From Ornithodoros turicata (Eukaryota; Arthropoda; Arachnida; Ixodida; Argasidae), in NCBI RefSeq assembly GCF_037126465.1, contig NC_088204.1:77995807-78059806 (forward strand): a stretch of DNA of 64,000 nt, written 5' to 3'. The translations under genes and the position numbers were made by a program. Below, one piece after another: positions 11,839-24,400 of this stretch. The notes below the pieces were generated by a model. It had not been told where the DNA came from, searched no databases, and saw only the letters and a program-made list of their open reading frames with translations. How positions within the stretch are numbered: position 1 is the first letter of the stretch; each line of letters starts with the position of its first letter.

Positions 11839-14452
11839 AAAGGTGTAATAACAGTGATGGAAATATTATGGGAAAAGCTCACGGAAACAGTGTTTTTAAC
11901 ACAATGTACCCTTTCTGAAAGGGTGTCTTAGTGTCGAATGTGTCATTTTTAATGGTGCCTTATGTGGGTTGCGCCATCTAGAAGAGTGTTCCGGAAACTC
12001 CCTCCTGTGTGGCATGAAACCTATGCCAGAAAGGTGTATGACGTAGTAGACATCCACGTCCGAAAGGAGTAACATGTTTACTGTGTAGCCACAAGAACGT
12101 AATTTGATACTGAATAATTATTTTTGATAACAACCGACAAGAAGTCGGCCCAGGAGGACGCACACTAATTCCCCACATCTCCCACTCCTTCCTGCTGTCC
12201 TCTCTCCATATGTCCACGTCTGTAGGCCCCACATAGCCACAGTTGCTTCGTGGCGCTAACGAGAAATTAACAAAAAAAAAGAAAGAAAGATCCCGCGATC
12301 CTGACCTTGGCAGGCAGTCGTGTTATAAACCGACACAATGAGATTGGCGAGGGTGGAATTTGCTCTTGGATTAAAAAAACAGACGAGGAAGAATTGTGTT
12401 TTGTTTACAGACCGAGAAGACCGAAGGGATATTGCGTAACGACGATGTAATAGTATACCCCTAGGCGTAACGCAACTGCAATGGCGCTTCACAACACGTA
12501 AACCGACCTGGGTTAACGAAGAAAGTCCTGACCTTCCGTGTTGTCTTTACAGCTGCATGATATACGACGCGAACAGTCGTTCCTCTTTAACGCGATAGGG
12601 CCATCCTTTATCAACGAACGCTGGAAAAACGACAAAATGACGCACAAACTTTCCGTAAGGTCGCAAGAAATTTCCGTGACCTTGCATGCGTTATGTTTTG
12701 CATAATTATGCCTCGACGATGACTGAGAGCAAAATACTGATATTGCGCAACTGATTGACTCGCAATTCGAAGTCGATATGATGGGAAACGAAAATGAAAA
12801 CGGATACCGCTTTCCGCGTAGCGTTCACACTAACAGCGCGAATTTTTCTGAAGCCGTCAATGCATCCCTACCGCCACGAAAAATCACACAAAACCGTGGA
12901 AATTTTAAAAATATGAATACCTTTAAAATGAATAAACGCGACTGTAGCCAGCCCAAAGTAGATATTACCAAACTTCACCTAACACGGAAAACCTAACCTT
13001 ACCAATCCAAAACTAACGCCTAAACAGACGCAGTAGTACAACTGTCAGGCTGAGTGAAATCGGGGAAAGTCAGACATCGTGCGCGTGTTTCTTCTGCGCC
13101 TATATAGTGTCAGGCAGTAAACAAGCTGGCATCGTAAAAGATCACGCAAGCAGACGATAAAAGTCCCATATAGCAATCGTACATTTGAAAGATACTCACG
13201 AGTAAACTAGCAGACGACACCAATGCCCGCCTCTCTGGAGATTAGCGGGAGGCAGAAGCACGTGAACTTCTGTCAAGACGCCAGCAGCTGTTGTCATGTA
13301 TCCCCTAGGGAACATCCGCCCTCGCCTAGGGAATTTGCTGGCGGTGCCGCAAGTTGTTCGCGCTTCGATGCGTTCGGTGACTTTTCGCGTGGAACGCCGT
13401 CTTTTTCCTATTGTGTCCGGCCGCACGCAACTCTATGATTTCTTCGATGACGAGCATGAACGCTGCTGCATTCGTTAGCTTGGTTCTTGAGTGCGTTCAA
13501 AAAGCGCGACTGATAGCACTGTGTGCGTGGAGTGCTCCACGTGATTGTACGGAGTACGAACTGATAAAAAAATGTCCTTTGAATAGCTGGCCACTGGCTT
13601 CCTTGGTTTAGAAAGCATTAATATCTGAGCGGGTTTCTGAGGCATACCAACAGTGCTGAAGACACAAAGGACACAGCACTGAAACACTTTCACGAACAAC
13701 CGCTCTTGAATCTTCCCATTTCCCTCTTATCCGAGACGGATAAGTGTGTTGGATATTTTTTATTTTTTCGCATGTTTCATTCCTTGCATGTTCTCAAAAC
13801 GCCAGTTTTCCTTTTCTTTTTTTTTTTTTTTTTCTGATGGTTATATTGAAGTTATACTTACACACTTGCTTCCTGCACGTTCTTATTTCCTTGTCTTCCT
13901 GAAACAGTACAATTCCTTGCTTTCTATTTCCGAGCATTTTCTCACTTCTTTTCTCTCTCTCTATCTCTCTCGAATAACCGGTTCGGCATCTTTTGCACTG
14001 CCTTAAAATATTAACCTAATGTTGTATATTTATTCTTCATAGTCGCCGTGTTCTTTTAGCCTAGTATTGACGAGCTTATATGCATCGTTACATTTTAGCG
14101 GTATATTGTAGGCGTTGATACTCTCAACAAATTTTTTTCGCTGTTTTCACTAATTTTCAAATGGGTAGCTATAAATACTGGATTATACCTTTGTGAAATC
14201 CAACCTTTCACCCAATGTTTCGGATATTCTATCAGACATGCCTCTTCCATGCACAAATTAAGCAATCCGCTGCATATACAGACCACCCCTCCAATTTGTG
14301 CTTCATTACATTTCTTCCAATGCTTTTCGGTCAACTAAACTAAAGAACGTCACGCAGGCGTGATGTTTGACTCGATACATGCTTATTTTCTTCTCATAAT
14401 TTTTTTCCATCGACTTCAGTCAGGGTCGATCCCAAAACAAAATCGATGTAAT
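11839..14452. other. No gene recognised
   Basis: One AGCAGACGAC motif at 13208 and a T run near 13818-13834. The short frames have no recognisable domain or splice partner. Confidence 0.5.
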
Positions 14453-14500
14453 TGTCGGGTCGCCACAAGTAAAGGCACGGAGAACACGGAAGCAGTTGAG
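14453..14500 (-). repeat. LTR 3-prime-end fragment
   Basis: All 48 bases, beginning TGTCGGGTCGCCACAAG, are identical to 15604-15651, the terminal part of the LTR. It joins directly to protease coding sequence, marking the deletion breakpoint. Confidence 0.9.
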
Positions 14501-14692
14501 ACGTGTGGATCGCAGAGCCGTTCACAGCGTAGAGTTCAGGTGCAGCCGGTTTGCCACGGCGATCCGTTGTTGACGCCGGGATGATGCTCACTTGTGCACC
14601 TGTGTCGACGAGGAACTGCTGTTTTGTGACGCGATCCGTGACATAGAAGAGTCGGTGGCGGGTGGGTGGGTGACCAGCTTCGCTTACCGCCG

Positions 14693-15550
14693 TTAGCTGC
14701 TGGCCGTCCCATTTCCCGCTCTCGAACACGGTGGCTGGCACTGTCTGGCATTGTCGCCGAATGTTTGGTGATACCAGCAAAGTGCATTACCATTGTTGCT
14801 CGGTGCTGGAGACCGTCGTCGGGCTGGCGCTGGTCGGCGTGAAGCTGATCGGCTCCGGCCTCGCTGCGTTGGGCCGAGCGACTGCACCATCTTGACCAGC
14901 TTGTTCATCTCGGCGCGGAGGTCATCGATGGCGTGGCTGTCCCGTGCGGCTAACGTGTCTTTGAGGTCTATGATGTCCCTCCGGAGTTCCGTGATGGCCG
15001 GGGGTTCGTATTGGGATCCGACGGCAGCGATGACTGGTGAGCCAACGTCCATGATGTTGTCGGCCATGTTGGCGATGTCCGACAACGTTGTGCTCTTCGC
15101 TGACGCCAGTATCATACGAACGCTGGCTGGGAGGCGCTGAAGGAAAAGCTCCCGCAATAGAGTCTCATCAATGGTGCTGGCCTTTTCTCCGAGCAGTTGT
15201 TGCAGACGACGGAGAAGTTGAGTAGGCCTCCTGTCGCCCAGCTCCTCCGATGTGAGCAGCTGTTGTATACGTCGTTGTTCTGACGCTGATGTCCGGCTGA
15301 TCAGTTGTTCTTTCAGCGTGTCGTACGGTTTTTCATCTGGTGGTGAAAGAAGTACATCACGAACCTCTGTGGCGACGGATGGGGTTAATGCGGCAACGAC
15401 GTAGTTGAATCGAGTCGTCTGTGATGATATGTTCCGTAGTGCAAACTGTGCTTCCACTTGGGTGAACCAGACTTGAGGGTCGTTGGGCCAGAATTCCGGG
15501 AGTTTGATCTGAATGGCAGAGATGTCAGCAGGTGCTTGTTGAGTGGCCAT
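14693..15550 (-). CDS. gag: Retrotransposon gag (capsid and nucleocapsid) protein
   Basis: About 285 codons from the ATG at 15550 to the TAA at 14693. An in-frame extension reaches 15619 without an ATG. The capsid-like region has the motif IKLPEFWPNDPQVWFTQVE near its start, common to arthropod Gypsy gag proteins. A basic RS/RR/PA-rich linker leads to a C-terminal zinc-knuckle-like segment, CWYHQTFGDNARQCQPPC. The pol frame overlaps the 3-prime end by -1. Gag would package element RNA in cytoplasmic particles, but this copy lacks the enzymes to replicate. Confidence 0.85.
   Translation of the reverse strand: MATQQAPADISAIQIKLPEFWPNDPQVWFTQVEAQFALRNISSQTTRFNYVVAALTPSVATEVRDVLLSPPDEKPYDTLKEQLISRTSASEQRRIQQLLTSEELGDRRPTQLLRRLQQLLGEKASTIDETLLRELFLQRLPASVRMILASAKSTTLSDIANMADNIMDVGSPVIAAVGSQYEPPAITELRRDIIDLKDTLAARDSHAIDDLRAEMNKLVKMVQSLGPTQRGRSRSASRRPAPARRRSPAPSNNGNALCWYHQTFGDNARQCQPPCSRAGNGTASS
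14711..14717 (-). promoter_or_regulatory. Candidate -1 ribosomal frameshift site G GGA AAT
   Basis: The minus strand reads GCG GGA AAT in the gag frame, a heptamer of the X XXY YYZ slippery type in the correct register. Slipping back one base gives GGG AAA TGG, which enters the protease frame. The gag stop is only about 17 bases downstream. Confidence 0.7.
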
Positions 15551-15603
15551 TGATATGGAGTTGACATAAACAGAAGGCAAGTCCAAAAACCGGGTCACCA
15601 ATA

Positions 15604-15902
15604 TGTCGGGTCGCCACAAGTAAAGGCACGGAGAACACGGAAGCAGTTGAGTGTGTTTAAAAGCAATCTATTTACTTCAAAGGTCGGAGGCCCACTGGCC
15701 TGTATTTACAGCTTTTGAGCCGCAGAGCGCGGCAAGGAAAAAAAAGGGAAGCGAGAGGAAGGAAAGAGAGGACGGGAACGCAGCGTTTTCTAAGAAGGAG
15801 AAAAGAGAAAGTAAAGATAAAGAAAACCGTTGTACATCTGGCAGTGCGACCGTACTTGGCGAGTCGCTACATAATGCTACATATAAACCCTACAACTCAA
15901 CA
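15604..15902 (-). repeat. Long terminal repeat, 299 bp
   Basis: On the minus strand it starts TGTTGAGTTG and ends GGCGACCCGACA, i.e. TG...CA ends. A TATA-like TTTATATG lies 16 bp in. The leader that follows begins TATTGGTGACCCGG, a likely primer binding site region. Just before the LTR is CAGGGGGA, which looks like a polypurine tract and would suit a 3-prime LTR. Confidence 0.8.
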
Positions 15903-18671
15903 TCCCCCTGAGGTCTGAAACAAAATTGTCACACATTCTTCAAAGCAGGCCCTCTTCTACGCAACAGAAAATCGTATCTGCCAGATAATTATGATTCAAG
16001 TAAGTCAATAACGTCGAAGAAAGAAGGTTACTTATTTTCCAGGTCTTTTCAATACATCTCTAACTCTGTTAATTCGTTTGAAAGTTATCATTACGTGTCT
16101 TATTTTTATGTTTTTTTTTTTTTTTTTTTTTTCTGGGCCGGCTCGGATATCCCACGTGACCGAAAGTGAAATAGCAGCAGGGAGTTTCCGGGGAACTGGC
16201 AAGCTGCGTGGAGGAGCGACAATGGAACCGGTGCGATCGGAGCCAGGCCAGAAAGCGCTTTCGGGAACCAAAAAAAAAAACGCTACGATATGCGTGACGC
16301 CATCTTTCGTCAAAAATAGGAGAGAGATGCAGAATTCTGCGATATTTACATTGCTGCGGAAGACTGGCTATTTTCTATCTTCTATCTTTGACGAAAGATA
16401 GCGCCACATGTACCGTGGAAAGTACATACGGCAGTCATCGAAAAAGTCAGGCAGCGGCACTGATGTCTATGTATAAAGGCTGGATCGCGCATGGGAGAGG
16501 GGCTCGTGGGGGAGAGGCGTGCCTTCGGGCCGCCATGTTGGTGGGCCCTAAAGTGCTGTGTGTGCCCATAGAAAACAATGGGAGGCAACAGAGATTGTGA
16601 GTATTTATTGCGCTGCAAGCATTGGTCATTGTTTGTCATCACACAATTTTGTAAGGTGCCAGTATACTGATGTATCCTAACAGTGTTTCACAGGTGTCCT
16701 GCCGTTCGATTCTTAATTACGTTATGTTTTGCATTCCGAAACTAGACCGTCACTGCAGTGCAGCGCTGGGGATTGTACTACAGCACGTTTCCCAGTCAAT
16801 ATGTCAATAAGAAACGGCTTTAGGTTAACAACAACCATGTATATAATATCCCGTACTGCGTTCTGGACGAAAATTGTTCCATAACGGTCCGGGAAAAGAT
16901 ATACTCGCATGGCAGAAAAAGATCGTTCTGTAGAATCACAGCCGTTGTTTTAGCCGTGTATGCGTTTAGTATGATTTATATCAAGCATCGCCTTAGAGTC
17001 TTTTAGTAAACGATGCTTAGTAAACGACAGCGGTGCTCTGCCTCGCAAATATGGACACACCGAAGCAGCCCATATACGTTGTGAGCGTGATCTAATTGCT
17101 TCACGCAATTAGAACACGCTCGTTAGGACAGTTAATCAGGTAGTGATGTAAGCTTAATCAATTAAGTTACTTAAATGTGGTAACACCTCCTTGAGACACA
17201 AGATTTACCTCTTTTTGAAGTACAGCCCTTCTATGTTTGTTTGTTTCTTCCTTCATTTGTTCTGATTATTTGCAGGCGCGGTTGTGCCAAACTGAATGTC
17301 CTTCTCGAGTACTCACATGCTTTTGCTGAATACAACTGCAGCGTGAGCAAAGCTGCTTAGGAACGGGGGCCTGCTATCCAGTGCTGACTTTGTCATGCGT
17401 GTTATGTGGAGCACGTTCGAAAAAATGCAGCTCCACGTATGGTCTTCAAATTGCAACAGGACTATTTGGAGCTTGAAACAGTTGTGATTTTGTCATTTTG
17501 GCCCTTGTGTACCCAGTCTGTGAAACGCAAACAAAAAAGTCTAACACGATATGCTTTTGTAATGAAGATCACTGATGATGAGTAAAGAGAATATACGAGT
17601 TCAAGTTTATTCAATATTTTGTATCATTCATTATATTATTCAACATTTTATGTCAAGTTTATACAACATCAAGTTTATTAAAGTTCAAGATTTATTTCTT
17701 GCACTTATGCGTTTCAGGATACAATGAACGTGCAGGGAGGTCGCAAAAGACTACATTTATTGTTTTGTGACCTTGCTACAATGGCAATATATATTTTAGG
17801 AATGACAGTGGTCAGGTACGCTCTCTCAATTTTAGGTTGGAATGAGCAATGAATAGCAACTTCCCTCCTGATATTTTCTCATATATGCTAAATTTTAAAT
17901 TTAATGTGATTGAATATGTGATAATATAATAATAATATATAAGAATATAATATGTGATAAATGAATGTGATCAACAGTAGATATAAACAACATGAGTAGC
18001 CAGAGAAGTGCATTCTCAATAAATAATTTTCTTCTTATAGCGTATATGTGCATGCCTATTAACTGAAACAATTATCACAGTTCCCTGACAAGTTTTAATT
18101 TCTGAGAGTGTACTGTAGAGGCTGCTTAGATCTACAACAGTTCATACAAGGTATTATATACTGTGAATGCCTTTAAAAATCCCATGTGACACATATGCCT
18201 TTACTTTCTGGAGGTGCTGTGGTAGTCAAAGTTTGTGGGCATTACGCAGGTTCTGCACCCATTTCTTGAGTATGTCGAGGCAGCTGTGAAGTAACCTGCA
18301 TTGATGATGATTATTCCAATTTTTATGGTGCATCGACAACAAAGGAAATAATACATCAGAAGCATAGGCGCCGACTGCGGGGGGGCGCGGGGGCCCTTGC
18401 CCCCCCAGAACATGAACTAGGGGGGGCGCCGCCTCCCCCGGGAAGTCCCGCTAAGAGACTGACACCAACCCTTGGGGCTCGGAGCGCCCGGGTCAAAAGA
18501 GCGAAGAGGCACCAACCCCAAAAATGCATCTTGCAATTTGTAAAATATGTATCCGCCCACCATACTCATTATCACAGTAGAAGGTGAGGCGAAGAAACAC
18601 AGAGGATGACATAACACATTGACTGAATTTCGTCCAAAGCAGTCAGATCAATGAAACGAAAGCAGTCGAAA
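15903..18671. other. No gene recognised
   Basis: 15903-16030 may be the tail of a second, upstream copy of the LTR element, because a polypurine-like tract abuts the LTR. About 16450-16590 resembles 20270-20345 in reverse (TATAAAGGCTGGATCGCG). G-run and C-run sequence occurs near 18375-18440. No host exon is seen. Confidence 0.45.
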
Positions 18672-18790
18672 AGGTACCTGCAGCTGCCAGTGAGGGGCAA
18701 CGGTAGAATCTTCGGAACGCATATCCGTTGGGAGCTGGTTCAACTCCCGCTGGTCCATTTCATTGACCATATTCATTATATTGCGCGCAT
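18672..18790 (+). repeat. tRNA-like SINE head
   Basis: GGGGCAACGGTAGAATCTTC is followed 38 bp later by AGCTGGTTCAACTCCCGC, spaced like the A and B boxes of a tRNA-type pol III promoter. No full tRNA fold with a paired acceptor stem was found. Confidence 0.4.
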
Positions 18791-20474
18791 TTCGGGTTAA
18801 ACACCGAGGATTCAATGCATTTTGTTCCTTTCACTCAGTTTTCAAAGGCGTAATGCCTTCAGTTGTGCACATGTTCACTGTTTACGTTCTCTCTGTTTTT
18901 CTTTTTTTCTGTTCTTCCTTCCTCTTATTTCTATACCAGTTCTGCATACATCATAAGATCCCGCCAGAGTCTGTGATTAGTTTTGTGTTCTTCATTTTTC
19001 TTTCCTTTCCTTCTTTTTGTTTTCTTTTGCTTTTTTTCTTTTCCTTTTTTGTCTTCCCCTTTCACATTTTTTTTAATAACACGCCGACATCCATCTGGCT
19101 TACCTTTCTTTTTTTTTCTTAATAAACATATCCCCACCCCACCCCCCCCCACCCCCGCCAGGGTACTTGTTTCGCGGTGGGCCCTTGCCCACCCTGGGAA
19201 AATGAAAACTCTTCGCCTCTGATCAGAAGGTTGGTTTGGGTGCAACGAGTTAAAAATGAATATGTTGTTTAATAAATGCATTGGACAAATGTTAAAACAT
19301 CAGTTTAAAACATAGTTTACAATCCCTGTATCTTCTAAAAATTAAAAAGATTAAAACCTCTTCTAAAAAGAATTATAATATCTAATTATTATATTGCTGG
19401 GTGAAGGAGCCTAAAGTCTAAGGTGTGTTTCTGTTGTGAACATGTAAGAGAACATGCAAAACAGAGAGGCTAACCACAGTGCGTGCACTGAGGTTGTTCC
19501 TTCCTGTAAAGTAGAAACGAGTGGATGAGGAACGTGATACTTATACCTGTACACCCAGCCGTATCACACTGCACAGATTATTCACTGGGTAGCCCTCATG
19601 ACGAAACCTGTATTGAGAGACCACTTTTGCCTTAAAAACTGCTACAAATAGCACGACACGCTACAAATTATTGCTATCGTAACAAGCTGACGATACAGCT
19701 CAGACACAAGGCGTTATTCAAGTCGCGCCACACCACCGTTACGTAGGATTCTTTGTCACAAATCAAACCAAGGCACAAAACAATACCAATACATGAAAAA
19801 AGGTGACAATCGTGGTCTCATTATGACGTAATACCGAACTTGTGCGCGAAGGTAATTCAAAGAAATGAATGTGGCACTTGCTTCCGCAGAGAACACCGTG
19901 TACCATGCTAGCAATGCATGCAAAAAAGCGCTCTAGTGCTTGCACATATATTGATGACAACACTACCTGTGTAGTGTAACGTGTTCTCCCAAGCGTATTA
20001 TGCACTCAAACTGTATTTGCCGCCGGGTAAAATGCAAGTGTGCTCGATTGAACGTCGGAAGAGCGATCAAGCAACCTGCATCCAGTGCTCGTTTTGGGCA
20101 AAAAAACACTTCATAATGGTCAACTAAACATACAGAATGGACGCCTATTTATTCCTTGCTGAAGAGTGACTCACCTGTATAAATTTAGGCCTTGTATCCT
20201 TGCCAGTACGGTTGGTACGACCGTAATTGCAAGAAGTTGCCATGATCGCTGCGGCGGCTGTTGTGGGTACAGTAAGATGGCGGCCGGTTTCTTCACGCTC
20301 GCGCTCCCTATCCGCGATCCAGCCTTTTACAATCGAGATCAGTGGGCAGCGGCGGGTTCATGTTGCCAGCCAACTTTAAGGGAGACTTCAAGGATTCGAC
20401 AAAAAAAAATTGGGTGAGCATCATACCGAACACAGACCGCCCCCTTGATACCGAATACAACATTCGCATGCACT
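18791..20474. other. No gene recognised
   Basis: Very pyrimidine-rich (18880-19120) with C runs near 19133-19156. Frames here are low-complexity artefacts. Confidence 0.5.
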
Positions 20475-20780
20475 TTGCGTGTAAATGACGTAAATGACAT
20501 AAATGCCGTAATTACGTAAATGACGTAAATGCCGTAAATGACGACAATATCAAACCGAAACCAAAATGCAAAGCGCACAGCGGTTCGCCCTGAGGAACAT
20601 ACTGTGACGTCACCCAGCATTGTCGTCTGCTTTGAAGCTTGCATGCTTCCATGCCGGGTGACGTCAGCAATGTTGCTTTCAGCACCCTCTTGCTTCACAG
20701 AGGCGAAGCGCTCACTTCGTAATAATTCGTTGGAATAAAATCTGCGCACTTTTGGAACACGATATTTCGTACGTATATTC
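20475..20780 (+). repeat. Dispersed repeat E, copy 1, with 9-bp tandem tail
   Basis: A body of about 230 bp (from AAACCGAAACCAAAATGCAAA to TTTTGGAACACGATATTTCG) recurs in reverse complement at 34450-34673. A tail of variable TAAATGACG/TAAATGCCG units sits at 20480-20543, against the body end. The other copy has an array of different 9-bp units (TAGTAACGG) at the same end. Confidence 0.8.
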
Positions 20781-21437
20781 CTGGCATCCCAAGGATTACT
20801 GCTGCTATGGCACAATCTTCGTGGTGTTTTTGTTGCGGAGTCCTACTTTAAGACTTGTGTTGTGTGTCTTTGTCCCTTTGTATGTTCCAGCCTTAGAACA
20901 ATTACTTTCCATTATTTCTCCGCTTTCTGGGCCTGGCTCTGACCGGTTCCTTGCCGTTCCTCCACGCAGCGACCAACCGATCTACCTTATGCAGCACACC
21001 GGGTCCCGGAAATTCCCTAATGATAAACGATAAGTAGCAGTCTGTTGTTTGCTGTGTTGCGTCTGTTGTGTCTTATGAGCTATGGAACCCCAACCACCAC
21101 CAACTTTTCCATACTTCGCAGTAAAACACTATTTCAATAGTTAAAAGCCTGTTAGCTTAAAAGCCTGTCGTCTGGAGCGCCCTCTAGGGCAGGCGCTCGG
21201 AGCTGCTGTCCTCCGCTCCCAATCCTCGGAGCTCTGTAGCCCAGCACACAACGAGTAGTCTCACATGTGAAGACTACTGTGAAGACTACATGTGAAGACT
21301 ACATGTGAAGACTACATGTGAAGACTACATGTGAAGTCTCGCCACGTTCTGCCGCGAGCCTTCTGCAAAACATACTACAGGGCGAAATGCACACTTACCT
21401 AGTGAAGGAAATACTTAACATCAGGAGATGGCTCATG
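20781..21437. other. No gene; 13-bp tandem repeat at 21262-21337
   Basis: TGTGAAGACTACA is repeated about five times between 21262 and 21337. Nothing else is supported. Confidence 0.6.
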
Positions 21438-21443
21438 TTTATT
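21438..21443 (-). terminator. Polyadenylation signal AATAAA for the chitinase-like gene
   Basis: TTTATT on the plus strand reads AATAAA on the minus strand, about 25 bases after the stop codon of the chitinase-like gene. The implied 3-prime UTR is very short. Confidence 0.55.
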
Positions 21444-21467
21444 AACGTATAACTATAGTATATATAA

Positions 21468-24400
21468 TCACTCCCTGTATTTATGATAACTGTGCTCAGG
21501 CTTCGAGGTGAAGGCCATGCTGCCTTTCCCATGCACCATTTCGTACGCCTTCCGCAGTAACGGATACGGAGGGCCAACACGTCCAGCAAAATCGTCCATC
21601 TCCAAATCCCATATGGCCAAACCAGCAGCCATCGTAAGAATTCCCGCCTTGTCTTCCAAGCTGTCTTCGTTCTCGTAACCAATCCAATGGCCATCGCGCG
21701 TCGCGTAGGGGCATCGTCCGTACCTGTGGTACATGGCCTTCCAGCCCGACGTGCCGTTGTTCTTGAGGAGCTCCCGAGTTTCGTAGTAGCTGATCCACCC
21801 TGGCTGGTTCGTTCGAGGCCCACCGGGACCAGCACCCGATGCAGCTGCTCCTACCCGGTGGAACTTCTTGTAGCGCAGGGTGAAGGAGAGGCCCGCGAAA
21901 GACACGCTGAGGACCGCTCTCTTGAAGTCGTCCGTCTCGATCGTCAAGTCATCGAGGACTCTCAGCAGTCCGTACTGTCCGTTGTGCCTGGCTCGTAACA
22001 GCGTCCTCACCGGCGTGCTACAAGTCGTCAGGGGAAACTTAGCGGGATCCACAGCCCGATGTCCGTCCAGGAGGACGACGTCGAGGTTTCCGAAGATGGA
22101 GTCGACGTAGTAGCCCTCGCGACGCGTTTTTGTGTCGACAGGTAGCACGACGGACAGGTGGAGGTTGTCGCGAGCGTAAGCACTCTTGAGGTCGACGACA
22201 AGGACGGTGAAGTTGACGCGCGACTCAGGGCCCGGGTACTTCCAGTAGATGAGAAGACCTTTGAAGTGATTTTGTCGAAGCCATTCAGCTGAATTTCTGG
22301 CGAATGCGACGCGAGTCTTGCGGTCCTTGATGAGCAGACGGAATCTAGCGTTGTCTTCGGGGCTCCCACCTATGCAAGCCCAAAGGGTCACCTCTGGTTT
22401 AGATCGCCTCAAGCTGACGAACCTGAAGGAAACGCGGAAGCAATAAGCACGCCGTACCTGAGTATCTCAGTCACATGCACATTTGGATCCGAGATTAATA
22501 GAGGGTGTGTGCAGATAAGCCTAACCGGCATTTGCACACGTAACTCGTTGTCTACTTACCGGAAGAACTTTCGGTGGCGCATGATGGCGTATTTGTTCGT
22601 GCGAAAACATCGCGGCTTCCATGCATTAGAATAGGGCAACATGGCGGTGTCAGGTGAGTTGGGTGCAGGTACCGCTAGGGGCATTACTTGTGAGCATCCA
22701 TGTAGGACACAGTTTCGGTTTCTGCACCGATAGCTCCCCTAGCGGTACCTGCACACAACTCACCTGAGACCTCATCGTTGCCCTATTCTAATGCATGGAA
22801 GTCGACGTTCTCGCGCTCTGTTTTACGCTGAGTACGGCATCCAGGATTTTTTTGTAGCTTTCGCACGCATAGATACGCCATCGTGCGCCACCGGAAGTTC
22901 CTCAGATCAGTAGACAACGAGTTACGTGTACAAATGCCGGTTTAGGTTTATCTGCACACACCTTGTATTTTGACGGGTACGTGCGTTAAAAACCGCACGA
23001 ACATGCCTCCCTATAGTTGGCAACACCGCTACATATTTGTGAGAGTGCTGACCTACCTCTTGAATCCTTCTTCGAGAAAATCGAACTTGGGCAACTTGCT
23101 GCGAATGCCGGTGGCGCTGCTATCGAGCCCCACAAAGCTGTAGACGAGATCATCGCAGTACTGGACGCGGATATCCTCTATGCTGAAGTTAAACGAGGCT
23201 CGTCGTTCCGATATTCGATTGTCGTAGACGCAGAAGACGCGCCCCGCAGGCCAGGACACCCTCAGTGAGGTGGCGCTGACGTTGAAATGAAGTTGACCGG
23301 GTGCGTTCAGTGGGGTCGCTGTACCGGAAGCTGACCTGCAGAGATGTTCCCAATGGGTGAGAAATGGGGTGCGTTCGCGCCACCGCATACAGCACACACA
23401 GGAAGTGACGCCATAATGGTGCGTCATTCGAATTCTCCACAGGCGTACATGTGCGTCACAGAAGGCGCACCTTTGGAAGTGTCCTCCGATGCAGACTTCG
23501 CAGAGTGCTCTTCGCGCGTCAGGTTCGGAGGAGGCGCCCTCGTCGAAAAATTTAGCAGACGACAGTTTGCGGCGGCGGTTTTGTTCGAACAAATGGCGGC
23601 GTACCGTGAAGGCGAAACAGCGCGGAACAATTACATTTCAGTTTATCACGTTTTTTTATTATTAACAAAACAATTAAACGATTGATTAGACAATGAAATT
23701 AACAATAAAAAGGTCGTAATTTCATCGGTGTCTATGTTGAAATTCCTGTCTTTTACAATAGATTCCATGCGCGCGCCCTCAGCTTCCATTGCTATGCGCG
23801 CCTTCTGGACTGTGACCTCCCGGCATGTGTGACGCATCACTATTGAAACGCACCTATGGAATGAATTCGGGGCGTACGCCAGCGCCACCGGGATAAAGAA
23901 AGCCTGATCACTCAGACGATGTGACGTGGTCATTAGGAGTCACAAAGTGCTTTCGGCAGCCGTAGCTATAGGCACGAGTCGCCATTAGTCACATGGGCAG
24001 CCACTGGTAGCCACAGAAAGTCAGTGTTTGAAACCGTCTGCGGCGAATGACTGAAGCAGACGACATCCTGGGGCGCGTTGCTGGCGTTCTCGAGTGAGCG
24101 CAGCTATAGTCACCGTTGCCAGAGCAACGGCGCGTCCACGTGACCCTCGTCGTCACGTGCAGCTAAAGCGGCGTTGCTGGCCACTTTCACACCGTCGCTG
24201 TGCCCCTCGCTTACCGTCATCGGGATGAGGGTGACAGACGACGTCATTCGTCGCCAGTAAGTGTCGCGAGAACTCAAACATGGCGGAGCTCTATGCATAT
24301 TTCGCGGATGTGAGCATCGGTGAAAATGTTGTGGTTCGTGTATTCCGTCCACATACTGACGCATTCACAGCCCTGTCAGATGATCAGTTCGTCGCATACT

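Larger units (their letters stand above)
14453..14780 (-). pseudogene. Retroelement aspartic protease, truncated
   Basis: A retropepsin-type protease start in the -1 frame relative to gag. It has the active-site segment FLVDTGAQVSIIPAS, then a VNGSAIHT stretch typical of the flap-side part of Gypsy proteases. After that the frame runs into the LTR fragment at 14500 and on into flanking DNA until 14394. The distal half of the protease is therefore missing and the product would be inactive. Expression would depend on the frameshift site at 14711-14717. Confidence 0.8.
14453..15902 (-). mobile_element. Internally deleted Gypsy-type LTR retrotransposon
   Basis: The order on the minus strand is LTR (15902-15604), leader with a GGTGACCCGG primer-site-like motif, gag, start of protease, then a 48-bp fragment identical to the 3-prime end of the LTR (14500-14453). 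Everything from mid-protease to most of the 3-prime LTR is gone: no reverse transcriptase, RNase H or integrase. The outer flanks carry no matching target duplication, so this is not a simple insertion. The internal frames remain open, which suggests a fairly recent copy. Confidence 0.85.

Noticed and set aside
20339..20815. 158-codon minus-strand frame
   Set aside because: It crosses repeat E and its 9-bp tandem tail; the peptide is repeat-derived.
21395..21835. 146-codon minus-strand frame inside the chitinase-like exon
   Set aside because: Out of frame with the clear GH18 reading; a shadow frame.
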